Shown here piece after piece: positions 39,602 to 52,361 of a stretch of DNA of 64,000 bases; within the stretch, counting starts at the first letter, position 1, and every line of letters begins with the position of its first letter. The notes beneath the pieces are model-generated. The model did no database searches, had not been told where the DNA came from, and saw only the letters and a program-made list of their open reading frames with translations. This DNA comes from Rhyzopertha dominica (Eukaryota > Arthropoda > Insecta > Coleoptera > Bostrichidae), in assembly GCA_025024175.1 (NCBI GenBank), contig QCXZ01000137.1, forward strand, positions 64,196,911-64,260,910, written 5' to 3'. The position numbers were made by a program, and so were the translations under genes.

Positions 39602-39762
39602 GACAATGACGATCAAGAAAAATTTATTGTTGTTAAAACTCCGCAAACAACAGCAAATATTCAACAAACATTTAATGTTAAACACAAGCAGGATAAAAGT
39701 ATTCATTATTTAAAAATTTATTGGAAGTATATCAACCATCGGCCAACCAACGCAAAATTTTC
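39602..39762 (+). CDS. Exon-like open segment of unknown identity
   Basis: A plus-strand segment bounded by a good acceptor (GATTTTTTTCAG) and a consensus donor (TC|GTAAGT). It is open for 53 codons plus two bases. The reading is DNDDQEKFIVVKTPQTTANI and then QQTFNVKHKQDKSIHYLKIY, followed by WKYINHRPTNAKF. It is hydrophilic, with no motif I know. It lies about 600 bases upstream of a LINE relic on the same strand and may be transposon-derived. Composition is AT-rich like the surroundings, so chance is a real alternative. Confidence 0.18.
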
Positions 39763-40349
39763 GTAAGTATTTTTAATTAACGTAATGGAGGGAGCTACAA
39801 CAAAATTTCTTGTGTCTTTTTCCGGTTCGGTATTGTGTCAAAGCAACTTAAGTTTTAGTAAACACACACGAGAAACGACGGATAATTAACGTAACCGATT
39901 TGTAATAGTCCACTTTTTTGTAATTCCATCGTACCTACATTTTTCATTCTGTGTTAAATAGGTTNCATTATGTAGGAACCAATCGAAGTTTTTTTTTCTG
40001 TCGTGACTCTCTTTCTGGTAGTCTTAGGTCTTTATTATTATAATAAATCCTTAGAAATTTATTAAATTATTAATGTGCGTTTCAGTGTGTCAACCTTCCC
40101 AACCTAGCTTTCCTAGACTAGAAATCATGATATTTTGTAAATCAAAATTGATATACATGCGAGTATATTTGACTCCTGTTTTGACTAATTGACTGTAAAG
40201 TTTGGAAGAACGTTATGGGATAATGTACCACTAACAAAAGGCTCAAGTATCTAAAGAATTTTTGACGGAAAGGCTTATTTTCAACATACGACTTAAATGC
40301 GTATCTTTTAGTAATAGCAATATGTTAAATTCTTCATATTACTAATTCT

Positions 40350-42830
40350 TGTGTTTTAGTCTTGAATGTGTGCTCACTAACATGGTCTTCAACCTACAAC
40401 ATCTCAAAGCATCAGACAGAATCTATACAAAGCAGGATGTTGAGATTTCTATTGTTCCAATTAGTTCATCAGGACAGAACTTTTTATTCTGGCATTCCAA
40501 GTGGAAACAGTTGCTGTCATTGAAGATATACCGTAAGCCTCCCAACGTACAATAGACGAACGAGGTGCCTTCTACTTTTGATCATCCTTCAATTTACACT
40601 AGGGATTTCAACTCCCACCATCAATTATGGGGCTACAGTCAATGTGACGAACAGGATGAGAAGTTATTAAATTGGTCGAAGGGATACTAAACAAGATTAC
40701 TCCTTTCTTTCGGCTAGGTGGAACAGAGTTTATAACCCTGATCTGATGTTTATCTTCACTGGACTACAGAAAAGTAATTCAGCTACAGAAGTAGTAATTT
40801 TCATAAATCGCAACACCGACCAATAATTACAACGCTTGGTAATTCCAATTTGCAATTCTCTTCCCTTGCCTAGATGGAAGTTTTAGAAAAACTAAAAGTG
40901 AAGGATGATATTAGGTGGCTTAAACCAAAAGTGAATAACTACAGATGATTTGCAGCCTTAGTGATTTGTTCAACGAAAAAGCATATGACACGAGGAGTCA
41001 GAATACTTATGAAGACACAAAAGCTCAAGAAGGTGAACAATTACTAACCTCATTAAATGATGCCAGAACATCTAGGTGGAGAGAAACACTTGAACACCTT
41101 AACTTCACACATAGTAGCCGAACAGCATGCAGTTTGTTAAGGAAAATGGGTAGTGGACCCAAATTGCAAGCAGGATGCTTTATTAGTCCTAACCCGAAAC
41201 ACATAGCTAAAAGAATCAAACATCTTTCAAATCCCTAAAATAGATAAAACTCACGAAAAACAAGTAAGGCGTCGGCTTCTTATTTTTCGCAACAATCGCC
41301 AACAAGCTCTTCCAATTATGGCTCCCTTTTCTATGGAGGAATTAGATTCTGCAAGTGAATCCACGAAATGCAGAAAAACAGCAGGGCCAAGTAACTTACA
41401 TCCTGAATTCGTTAAGCACATTGGCTGCAAAACTCGTCAATGACTTTTACGTTTTTATAGTGACATAATTTCAACCTGTGGGCTACCAAAGCTATTTAAA
41501 AAAATTAAATTATTGCTATATGCAAGCCGCAGAAGGATCCATCGCTTGCAGAAAGTTATAGGCCGATAGATCTTCTCTGTTACAAGGTCTTGGAGAGATT
41601 AATATACTCACGGCTTTTACCAATTGTTAGTAATATTATACCTGTAGAATTAGCTGCCACAAAGAAACGGCTGAGATAAAGTGCTATCCCTCGCCACCTT
41701 TATTGAGAAAGGGTTTCAGAAAAAAAACTTAAAATGTCTGGTGCATTTATTGATTTGACTGCTGCATATGACACTGTGTAGAAAGAGGGCCTGTTACTTA
41801 AGCTGTGGCAAGTAGTTCCATGTAAAGCTTTTATTAAACTACTAGACCAAAAGCCGAATGGTCAGTCAAGTAGTTTCCGAAGCCTACAGAATGGACTCGC
41901 ATAAGGATCAGTACTGGCTCCGCCACTGTTTAATATTTATACCGCAGACTTGTCAACTGCAACATGCAGACGACTTGACCAATGATACACAAAATTCAAG
42001 CTTCAATCACAATGAACTGATCCTCACACAAAACTTCCAAAAATCAGTGAATATTTACAAAAAAATGGAGTCTTCAGCCAAATTCACAAAAAACAGAAGT
42101 GGCAATTTTTCACCTAAACAGTTTCCAGACTCAACAACGATTTGGTGTTGTCTACAAGGGTATTACACTAAAGAATAGTTTTTACCCAAAGTACCTAGGG
42201 GTTAACACTTGATAGATCCTTAACATTTAAAAAAACACCTAAAATGCTATCGAAAAAAGCTAAAACAAGGATCAACATTTTGCAAAAACTTGCAAATACT
42301 TCTTGGGGAACTGATGCTAAAACATTAAAAATTAGTGTAGCTGTGTTGAATATTGTGCAGTAGTATGGCTAAACAGTCGTCACACAAAGCTTACAGATGT
42401 ACAACTAAATCAGGCTATGCGGATATTAACAGGCACTATCAGGTCAGGTCAGTTTTCAACAGTTTTAAAAGTGTGTTAACAATTTGACTCTTCCCGTCCA
42501 TGATGATATAGCTCTTCTAACAACTTATCGGTTAAGGTTAAAGTCAAAAGGATCATTGGAAGGAACAATGTAGAGCGCAATAGGTAAAGAATTGCAACAT
42601 TATAAAAGACCCAACTATTAAGGTCGCTGGCTTTTCCCTTAAAAGAGAATGGTGAACAGAATTCGTACTGATCATGGAATATGCAGGAAAAGACTCGGTG
42701 GAGAGTTGGATAGTCGTGATAGATGTGTTGCCGATGAACAGATAATTGCCCACTTGGCTTTGGTATCCTGGTATTTGTTTTAGAGGATCGTTACTACACC
42801 AGCTTACTGAATATGTAGCAAAATGGTTAA
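40350..42830 (+). mobile_element. Decayed Jockey-like non-LTR retrotransposon
   Basis: All main parts of ORF2 are visible in order, in shifting frames. The endonuclease has YRKPPNVQ and YTRDFNSHHQLWGY (the GDFNxHHxxWG motif with Gly changed to Arg). The RT begins with KPQKDPSLAESYRPIDLL and KVLERLIYSRL, then SGAFIDLTAAYDTV and PPLFNIYTADLS. The catalytic box remains only as ADDL (YADDL expected), near 41966. The C-terminal segment has RIRTDHGICRKRL...ADEQIIAHLAL, the RTxHGxC...C-G-x-EQTxxHL block. Stops, frameshifts and deletions show it is dead. The 5' end is unclear. Confidence 0.75.
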
Positions 42831-43163
42831 GCCAGTTCAACTTGCATTTATAAAACGTAACAAAACATAAATACTTTGGAACATAAGATTTAAATTAATG
42901 TTCTCTAATTTTAACTATGCAATGTATCACATATTCAAACGAATATACTATATATCAGGACAACCGGACATTAAATTTTGAGCAATGTAATCTGTTGTAG
43001 AAATTAGGTAGGCAATTTATTGAAAGGAATGGTGAAGTACCCTTAAAGTTCAACAAACCTAAACCGATAACACCGGAATACTGTCTAAAACTGTACTTCG
43101 CTTAATATGGAACAGGCACAAAAAATAGTCCCTTCACCCCACAACACCCGAAATTTTACATAC

Positions 43164-43742
43164 CGCAACGACTGGAATTTCCGTAGTCCTCCTCTGCTTT
43201 ATCAGCCTCGACAGCCTCTGCGTGCGTTGAGCCGTAGTCAGCGGGCCGCACATATCCTCAAAGAGATTTTCCACGGGCACGTGAAAATCCTCCCTCGGGG
43301 GCGACTGCCGCGGCGTAACCGTCGTCAGCGGCATGGTGCGAGCCACGAGGGACTCGCTCCTCACGCTCCACTGGCTGCTTCCGTACTTCTTCTGATTCAT
43401 CAGATCGCCTATGCTCCCGCGAACGCTCGCAGCGTTGCTGCTGAGGAGCGACCTGGACATGTAGGGGCTGTGCGGCAAAGAAGCCGGACTCGCCGCAAGC
43501 TGTTGATTTGCGGTGGTGGATCGCACCAGCTCCATGCCGGGCGTCGTCAGTTTGTCCAGTTCGGACATGCTGGATCCTCGCCGCATCCTTAGCCTGGAGG
43601 TTTCGGGGATGGCTTTGGAGGAGCTACGTTTTGTTTTGAGGCGATCGGCCGAGCGCGTTACCGTTGACGACTTCATGGTGAATAAACCGGCTTTCAGTGG
43701 AAACAATAGTGCCCACTCTGTTGTGTAGCCCTCCTCGTCCAT
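43164..43742 (-). CDS. Probable alternative first coding exon of unc-13 (short isoform)
   Basis: An open block of 193 codons beginning MDEEGYTTEWALLFPL and ending RRTTEIPVVA at a consensus donor (GCG|GTATGT) just below 43164. An in-frame TAA lies six codons before the ATG. The only nearby AG (ACAAAG) has no pyrimidine tract and gives the wrong phase for the exon at 55469, so this reads as a first exon with its own start. The product is basic and serine-rich (KTKRSSSKAIPETSRLRMRRGSS), with no domain I recognise. A second in-frame Met (MKSSTVTRS) could also initiate. It lies downstream of the two unc-13 exons on the same strand and ends in the same phase. That fits the known use of alternative N-termini in insect Unc-13 (Unc13A and Unc13B in Drosophila). 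Assignment to unc-13 rather than a separate gene is inference; the coding nature is well supported by GC, length and donor. Confidence 0.5.
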
Positions 43743-44869
43743 TTCATTGACTTTGTATTAAACGAACTCGTTAGGTTTCATATGATTGTACAGTGCAATC
43801 GTCCGTAATGCTAATTTTCGGGTGAGATTTCTAGATGCTTGGAAATTTGTAAATCACTTTCTCCATAGAAATATTCTGCCAGATTATTCAGGAGTATTCC
43901 TAGTAAAACAGGATTAAGGGAAATATTCGGAGATAAATTGAGTTTTGTACAATATTTTGATGAAAACAAGAAATTTTAATATAAGGCTAATGCAATTAAG
44001 GAAATAATATTCTTTTTATTAGGCCCGGGATTCAACTTTTCAATCTCTAAGCCTACAAAACTGCCGGCTTTTTAAAATATTGCATTGTACTCTTTAAAAG
44101 GTTGCAGGAACATTTTTAAGGCCAAAGGGCATGCTAAAGAACTCATTACTGTCTTAATTCTGTTGAAAATACAGTTTTTTAAATATCGTTTTTATACTAT
44201 TCTATTTGATGAAATCCGTATTTAAGTCTAGCATAGTGAAGTATTGAGAATTTAATTTAATCAAGGTCATTAATATTCGAGGCGGATACTTATCATGGAT
44301 AGTAGTATTTCCGTGTAAACGCTGATAATATAATCAATGACGCCTCTCCATTTTTGTTTGTCTGTGGCGTCAATTATTTTATTTTACAAAAGAGTGAAGA
44401 CAAGGCCGAATGAAGGTTTAATTAATTCTTGATCGGGTCCAATTAATTGTACAAGATATCGGCGTATTCTATTCAGTACAGATATCGATCATTTCTGCTC
44501 TTTCTTCATAGTTAAAGTGATCAAACGTAACATTGATAAGTCGAAATTTTAATCGACATTTAAATTATTAAAATTTGGTTCATGGTGTACAATCTTTTCA
44601 ACTGGTAGAATTATGAAAGAAATTTATTTTTCATCATTATTAAAAATTGTTGTCAAAGTATATAGCCAAGAAACCATGAATTGAACAACTGTGGAATTTT
44701 GCGTAGGGAATGATTATTTCGTCATTCTGAATTAAAGCCCTAACTTTGATTACTTTTTCGATTCAGGGTTCAGTGGTAATTGTATTAGTTTGATTTTTTA
44801 TTATATCATATTGTAGTCAAATTTGCATTTGTTGTTATTAAATATCCATTTTCGAAATCAAATTTTGCT

Positions 44870-45260
44870 TTCACTGCAGGAGATTTGAATGCTGGCGTAC
44901 AAGATCAAGTAAATAACCTCATAGTTGGATAGTATGTCGAAAATTTGGATAATGATAGCGGTCAAAGAGTACTCGAATTATACATAAACTGAAAGCGGCT
45001 AATGCATTTTACGGGTATAACCGCAATCATTACAACAATGATTATATTCTATTATACTATAGTTAAAAAACTTCATTTACAGTATTGAATACGAGAGTTA
45101 AAGAGTAGCTGACTGTGGAACAGATCGTTATCTGCTAGTAGCTAATTTGATTTACCAGCTTAACAAGAACAAGAAGTCAGAAATACAAAACACGGTAGAT
45201 CAAATTGAAGTAGCTACAAGAAAGTATAAGTTGTATTTTCTAAAACAAGAAAGCAAAAAG
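44870..45260 (+). mobile_element. LINE endonuclease-domain fragment
   Basis: Reads AGDLNAGVQDQVNNLIVG, ENLDNDSGQRVLELYINL-like, NNDYILLYYS, then ADCGTDRYLLVANLIYQL and KNKKSEIQ. These match the GDFNARVG...ENxNGxRLLE...HxYTW...DYIL...RGADCxSDHxLLVAKL core of an apurinic-type endonuclease in RTE-like LINEs. The RT domain does not follow. A few stops interrupt it. Confidence 0.62.
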
Positions 45261-48200
45261 GTATAAACTCAAAAAAAGTTAAAATAAATTGGGACGAACT
45301 GCATTTTATATTAAGAAAACAATATATAAAATTAGTTCTGAAACCTTACGAGAATGTGAAAATATCAAACATAAAAAGGAATCACTTGGCTAACAGTTCG
45401 ATTTTCTCAAAGCGTCCCAAACGACAAATCATCCCAAAAAATTGTCAATAAGCAATGTAATGGTCTCACCAGAAGTATATCATCTAATTAAACTAGACGC
45501 CAAGACGTCACACCTTTAAAATCACCATACAGGCTTTTATTCATGAATATTTGAATTTATTACCTTGAAATTTCATCATTTTCACTCCAGCAACTTCGCT
45601 TATATACATCAAATTGTTTACGTTAAGTCGTAAAATAAACATGTTCCCCTTTATGTCACAAGCAAGTTGTGTTGAACTGCAATGCAGTAACTTTTGACGA
45701 TAATCCGAGGAACTTGCATGTTATCAGAATACCCCAAGCTAATAAATTTGCCTCTAACTTTCAACTCGAGCGCTAATAATATTTGGAAAGGAGTGGCATA
45801 CTTATTTCGTTCATAATGTTCTCTGGAATGAGTAATGTCAACTTACGCATCTAGAAAATCTCACTCAAACACTATCACCACGTACTCTTCCACTATCACT
45901 CACCAAAGTGTGTATTTTATTAAGGAACCGACAGCTTCTCCATTTTGTAACATATTTATTTCGCATATTCTCGCATACACCGCATGGAAAGGTGTGCACG
46001 CTACCATGTCTCGCAAGGAAAGCAGTTCAGTTCCTGTCTGAAAGTGATAACAGCGTCATAATGAGGTTATCTCGCAATTTGCATCCGTTCTTCGACAGTT
46101 AACAACCTTCGGAGTGTCTTCTTTCCCTCCTTGAGTGAACTATGGCCCAGGGTACTTGGTTATTAAATTTGACGCTACCACAATTTAAAATACTTCGCCC
46201 GCTTAATCATAAGCGCAAGGTCATCAGCAGTAGCGTTTTGGTTTACATTTCATAGACCATGATTTCCAAATAATGAGGTCAATTTTGTCATGTGAATAGT
46301 GTAAAAGGACGACCTTCGGTTTCATTGTCATTAACTGCATAGCAATGCCGACCACTGAACTCCAAAACATACGGGCATCCTTTAAAATAATTGCCTATCG
46401 TTATCGGTAAACGTTGTCCTACAAAAAGGATAACAACGTTAATGCCAGTTCAGATATTCCTTGAATAAACCTCGAATTATTTACATGCATTCAGGGCCTT
46501 TTAAATAATGACGCCTGTATGATACTTTTACTAAAGAATTCTTGTGCAACACGTGATAAATCCGTAAGAATAGAAGGCATTAGTTAATCGGTTTTGCAGG
46601 TGACAGTTAAGTAAAATACAATCGGCAAGATTAAAGTAAGAATTGCATAAATTAAAAAAACAAACTGTGCCAGATTATCTATGAGTAAAAATGTAGAACG
46701 CATAGGATCCGATACAGCACAAGGTATAGTCATTCATCATGTAAACATGCAGTCTTAATGTATCAAATATAATGCCACAGTTTACAGAGCAACACTTCAG
46801 TTGGTAGCTAAAGTACATTACTTATATATTGCAGCAACTATGCAAAACTAAACATCGATTAGAACTATTCGAATCTTAAGCTTCCGCGATTCGTTGAATT
46901 GTAAATAAATTCACCAAAGTGAATATCTTTACCACAAATCACCTTGTACAGTTTTGATTGCGCTCTCACTTTGCCAAACACGCTTTGTTTTTGATATGCA
47001 TTATATAAAATATAAGAGCAGAACTGAGTATTTCTAATAGGCGCAGGCATTGTAATAGAAAACTGTGTTAACGAAATATTTTTCGAAAGTAATTTAATTT
47101 AATGGATATAATTTGCTGACACAGTTGTTCATCATTTTGCTTTTTGATTAGTTTAGCAGTAAACAATAATGTAAACGTTTCTCTCATAGCTAATGCTCAG
47201 GAAGCAGAGAAGCTGACTCGCAAAAAATCTAAAAAGAGTCAGGCAAGCTTTTGGGATGGATCAGTCATCAATGAATCCGTTTGTTAGCCCATATGAATGA
47301 GTTATCGAGAAAGTTTAAGTCTTGCACTCGATGGTGCATTCATACCAAACTGCAAATAATGATAAGGACAAGAGAAATATCACCACTTGTTACCATAAAA
47401 TCAAGCACTCATAAAATCAGGAAATTAGCGCAATACCAACACAAAAGAGCCCATGTTTTTACTGAAGCTCATTCGGGTGCCCTACTTGTTCCTGAAAACT
47501 GTTGCTATTCGTAGCATTTTTAGTTCGTATAGAATTATAACTCGGATTATAAGGATACATCCATTGAAAAACTGACAATGGGCAAGAATTTGCCATAATT
47601 AATAATGGCAACATTGAGTATTTGACAATGTTCGAGAAGTGTCCTTTTCTACGGTCGAATGGTATTAGTACAGAAGGCCAGTATCTCTTCTTCATTTTAA
47701 GCTAAAATGAACTGTGTAATTGTTAAAATGGAAGCCAATCGCATACCTTACTTCGAGGTTTTTCATGGTTATTAGGTTGATTATAGTTAATATTCACTTA
47801 GTTGAACTCAATACTATTGGGAATAATCCAGCTCTCATTGCAGGAAGTTACCATATTCAGATAACGCACCCCTGCGGTAATGAGGACCAATGGAAGAATA
47901 ATTGTCGTCCAATTCAAACGTCAAGTTAGTTGTATCTACTCTAGCTGACATACAGAGAAGTTAGTAGTGACCAAAAAGGATGTTTCGAGGCTAACAGATA
48001 AAGACGTCAACCGAAGTTCTTCTGAATAAGATAAAGCAGATAATAAACAAAAAACTGTAAGAGCATCAGTGAATTCCATTGATATATATATTACATTTCA
48101 TTTTTTGTTGTAAGCGGTTTGTATCCAAAGTATGTCCAAGCTCTTTATTTTATCACCAAGCTTTCAGAAATCATTTCCTTCATNAGGGTTTCAAAATTCT

Positions 48201-49683
48201 ATAACTGCAACAACGAAGTAATAATAAGTAAAATACAACTACTAAAACTATAACCACAATTGCAATACGCATTTGCCTATAATCGAAAATGTAAATATCT
48301 TCTAGTAATAATAAAAAATAATAAATCAATGACAGATTTATAAACAAACAGTTAAAATGTGTCTANAAAAACATTAATTTGGATCCAAAGCCTTTCCTAC
48401 ATGAAAAATAAATATATCAAAAGGCAAAACATTTAATTTATTTAAAATAGATAATTAGGATTGGGTTTGTAGCTGAGTTTATCTTTATCGAATTTCTGGT
48501 TTGTTTGGCACTCAAATGTCTATTCACTTAGACTTAGATCATAATGCCATTTTAGTTGCACAGAAAAGAGATATACTGGATATTTATTATGGGTGTCATG
48601 CTGCTGCAATGTATCTATAAAGTTAGGTTATTTTCTAAATATATGGTTCTTCTAAATATTGTAGTAGAACGAAAAAGAGAGGTTTTATTAGTTATTGCCA
48701 CTTTAGGCCGGATGATATCGCCATGCTCGGGCAACAATTAAACATACTTCTTCAGTTCATTTATGTTTAAAAAACATCATCACGTTTACAACATGATTAG
48801 GCAACAACAAATGTCATAAATGTGGAACGATGTTCAGAACTTGCCAATTTTTGCATGTTTATTCATCACAATGGTGAATGCATGGTCTACTAAATATCTT
48901 AGTACTAAGAACGGCCACCACATGTTCAATTTGGACTAAGTAGTTTTAGTCGATACTGTTACTGCCAATAACTATTTACAACTTTAAAGACATTTTGACA
49001 GACTAAATAACTTAGGCTTTCAACAAAACAGTGCACTTCCTCACAATACCATAAGGGTGCAGAAGTTTCGAAATAAAATAAATAAACACAATGTGAAACG
49101 CTCGTTTCCAGTAAGGCACTCTTTAAAAATCTTTCTCTTTTCTTATTTACAATCAAGTTACTTGTGTTATGATTACGGAAGGTTTTAGTTTTACATTTTT
49201 CAAGTTATTAAATCTTATAGACGGCGTCAAGGACATCTATTACAAATATAGGTCTTAAAAACAATTTCTTTTAGCCCTCGAAAATTTAAGCATTCTTTGC
49301 AATATGAGCCTAGTGACACTGAATATAGGATGCTTACAGAAAATTCTTTTGGCACATTTTTATTGCTTTGTTATTAAGACTGTTACAAAAAGGTGATTTT
49401 ATATAACAAGTCAGAAGGAAACACAAACATTTATCTAAGCATTAAAACTATTTTAGTTTATCGAACAAATACGTGTTTTCATCAATGCCTGAAGACTATC
49501 TAAATAATTAAAGTTTTGTATGTACCTTTTTAAACATTCCAATGTATTTCCACAAGTGAAATTTGCTTATGTTCGTTCCCTATGATAAATACACCCACTA
49601 AAGGTAGGTTTTGTAAACACTGATGTATCAAGTCAAACACTACTGCTGAATACACCCAAGCTTTTGTTTATACCAAGTACCTG

Positions 49684-50110
49684 TGCCAAAATAAGAGTAT
49701 AACACTGTGCTTCCACCTAGTTGGCAATTTCATCGAACTCCGGGGGTGTCAACAAGCTTCCTTCGTTAACCCCTTTCTCTAGCCACCACAATAATTACAC
49801 CCAACGATAATTACACTGACAGTCACTGTTTACCACACAAACACACGGTTTTGTCTACGCGTCGTGCGAAACACTGTAAAAACAGCTTTATTCGTGGTTA
49901 ATATTTGCGAAGGATGGGGACGGATTGAGGAAGGATCGGAGACCCCACTCTTTATTGGTTATTCACTCAGCTAGAGACTAATGTTGTTAGCATTGCCTTG
50001 GTCATAGACGCGAACGAAAGCTTTCAGCCCACAACAGAGTACATTGATATTACATGGCCTGTATATATTTAATACACACACGGGATATGAAAGTTGACGC
50101 ACATTAGCTT
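49684..50110 (-). promoter_or_regulatory. GC-richer block, candidate promoter or 5' UTR exon
   Basis: About 430 bases with clearly higher GC and CpG than the AT-rich surroundings and no transposon similarity I can see. On the minus strand it ends in GGCACAG|GTACTTG, a possible donor at 49684. It lies 6 kb upstream of the ATG exon at 43742, on the same strand. It could be the untranslated first exon and promoter of the short isoform; this is inference only. Confidence 0.25.
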
Positions 50111-50935
50111 TCAGCGCCAGCGATAACTACATGGGGTAAATAATTAGTGTCGTGATTTATAAAGAAAAATTTCATGCGAGATTTGCGCAGGTTCAAAGTT
50201 TCATGACGAGAGGAAGAACATACGCAACACTAAAACACAAAAACATAACGTTAAACGTCAAATAACAGAAAAATTCCAAATGTCTTTAAACATAGTTCGT
50301 ATTTTGCAAGCTCTTGATACTTGTAAGCATTTAGCAAGCATTTACCAAATATAAAATTTGATAACTTTTTGGCAGGGCATAGTTTAAAAAATATGCTTTG
50401 CAAATATGTTATAGAAATGACATAAATATCTACAGAAAGCCTTGTATAAATTTGGAAACAGTATACAACATGCATAAATAACCATTATCTAATTTATTTA
50501 CTAGACTTACTTAATTATTTCCAAAAGAATGCAAATAGAATAAAAATATAAGTATATATGTCAAAAACCTTCTATATATATATGTATATCGAATTTTCAA
50601 GTTTGCTAGCCTTTTTACTACTGCTGGTAACAATATTAAATAAGAAATTGTTCTTTTACAGACATTTTGCAAACGTTGGAGACAACATTGCCACAAGGAA
50701 CTGCATTTGCAAATTTTTGTGTTGTACGCTATTATTATTTAAGAAATGGCTATATTTAGTTACAGGCGACCGCCTAACTAACAAGTAATGTAAAAAATCA
50801 AAGTTTACATGTGCTATAGTAGTTATTTATGTATGCATTTGGGAATTAGGTGTGTACGACGTTTTTTGCACAACCGCATGCAATAAAAATCAATAGTACA
50901 TTTTAAGACTAGAGATGAAAAAACGTACTGTATTT

Positions 50936-51250
50936 TGAGTAGGAAATGCTATTTTTTCTATGATAATACAGTTTATAAAACAGGACTATTAGATTATAAA
51001 CACCAAAATTTTCTTTATTATTCGCATATATATGTGGAAAGTATCAAGCATATTTGCAGTTTTCGCGTATTTTCAAGAGGTTGAAATATTTTTGGTTCTC
51101 TTTTTATTTTAATTTTTATCAAGTCTTTAAAATATTGTTCTGCTACTGCACCTGATTTCCATTCTACTCCCCATGTTATGATGCTATATCTGTAAGATTA
51201 TTTTGTAGCAATAGCAGTACAGACTGGGCCTAGTGTTAAAATACGGAGAT
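50936..51250 (-). mobile_element. LINE C-terminal fragment
   Basis: Minus-strand reading includes LQI, then IITWGVEWKSGAVAEQYFKD, like the YGIxxWGGxxxxxIxxLQxxQ block after the RT domain of Jockey/CR1-type LINEs, and later YKLYYHRKNSISYS, like the HxxxTRS tail. The last 110 bases match 29944-30040. Stops are present. Confidence 0.42.
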
Positions 51251-51325
51251 GCTGTAAACATTAATTAAAAAATATGTATACGAGGGTGAATGCTTTCAGC
51301 GTCCATAATATAAGATAATATTTTG

Positions 51326-51432
51326 TCAAAATTTTGTTTGAACTTGTGTCAGGCAAATTTTGAGGTTCTTCGTCTTTGACAAAGATTACAGGTGTAATCG
51401 AAACGTCAGACAATTAATTTTTTGCCAGTGTT
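51326..51432 (+). repeat. Interspersed repeat with Penelope-like hairpin motif, copy B
   Basis: Same family as 14021-14131. The core is TTTGACAAAGATTACAGG then TGTAATCGAAACGTC. GATTACA/TGTAATC forms a perfect 7-bp hairpin stem. Confidence 0.45.
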
Positions 51433-52283
51433 TTCAAGAGACAGCGATCTATCCGACAAAATATTATCTTAAAAAATATGTAATTAGTTTAGAAGTTAAA
51501 GTGCATTTCATTGGTACAGTCCTGGCTATTGGTAGCTGATAAGCAATCCTTGAAAACAAAAAGCGTGCTTTTAGAAGGAATTTAAGTAAAATTTACTGAA
51601 ACACATCTTTGTGTTGACCAATTTATAAAACATGATTTATTGCTGCAAGCAAAATTTGATTGCTTGAATCCCTCAACAGACCTTTTTGGCAAATTACCTG
51701 GCTCTAGTTAGTTGTAGTCGACAGTTAAAACACATTTCCTTACAGACACCCGAGATGTTAATTTTAATTAATTTAAAGAAATTCGTACAGCACTCAATAT
51801 AAAGTGAAGGCAAATAAGTGTAGTCCATTAATTCTTATAAAATCCTTCGTCATCAACGGGTTAATGAGAATGATCCAGATAGATTAACAATATTTTGTTA
51901 ATAGATGTATATAATAGTAGCGGACCCACGTAAAATAAAAGCATTTTTTTCTTAAATGTCACTGCTAATAGACACAGTTGTTGACATTGGAGAGATAATA
52001 AATTTACTCGTACTCTCTACACAGCACATGCAATACAATCAAGTGTCTAGACTAGTATTTTGGCAGATGACGTAATATTGAATGAAATCATATGACCCAT
52101 AATAAAAATAAATAAATATATAATAAAGGCAATAATAATAAAAATTCAACAGGTTACACATAAATGCAATATAAGAGAACTGTCTATTATTCTTTCTACC
52201 CAAGCAACAAGTATACAAGCACTTCTTCACATAATGTAATCTGTAAGGGACTACAAACACTGCACGAGTCCGCTAGCTAATAC

Positions 52284-52361
52284 CTTGAACCCTTTGCTGG
52301 TTTCCAGACTGCTTTTATGTCTCCATGGGGAACCATATCCAACCGACATGGTCAAATTCAT
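52284..52361 (-). CDS. Weak candidate short first exon, identity unknown
   Basis: On the minus strand the frame is open from about 52478 to a possible donor AAG|GTATTA just below 52284. From the first ATG (52361) it reads MNLTMSVGYGSPWRHKSSLE and then TSKGFK, 26 codons in phase 0. Upstream in-frame residues include RHTLLRYLWYKVRTLDGG. GC and codon choice look more coding-like than the surrounding intron, and the end phase equals that of the exons at 55469 and 43164. No upstream acceptor fits the phase of 55469, so if real it would be another alternative first exon. I do not recognise the protein. It could equally be a fragment of an unknown transposon. Confidence 0.22.

Noticed and set aside
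43107..43592. 161-codon plus-strand open frame opposite the proposed alternative exon
   Set aside because: It is the antisense shadow of a minus-strand block with a consensus donor; the proline/arginine/alanine bias is typical of an opposite-strand reading.
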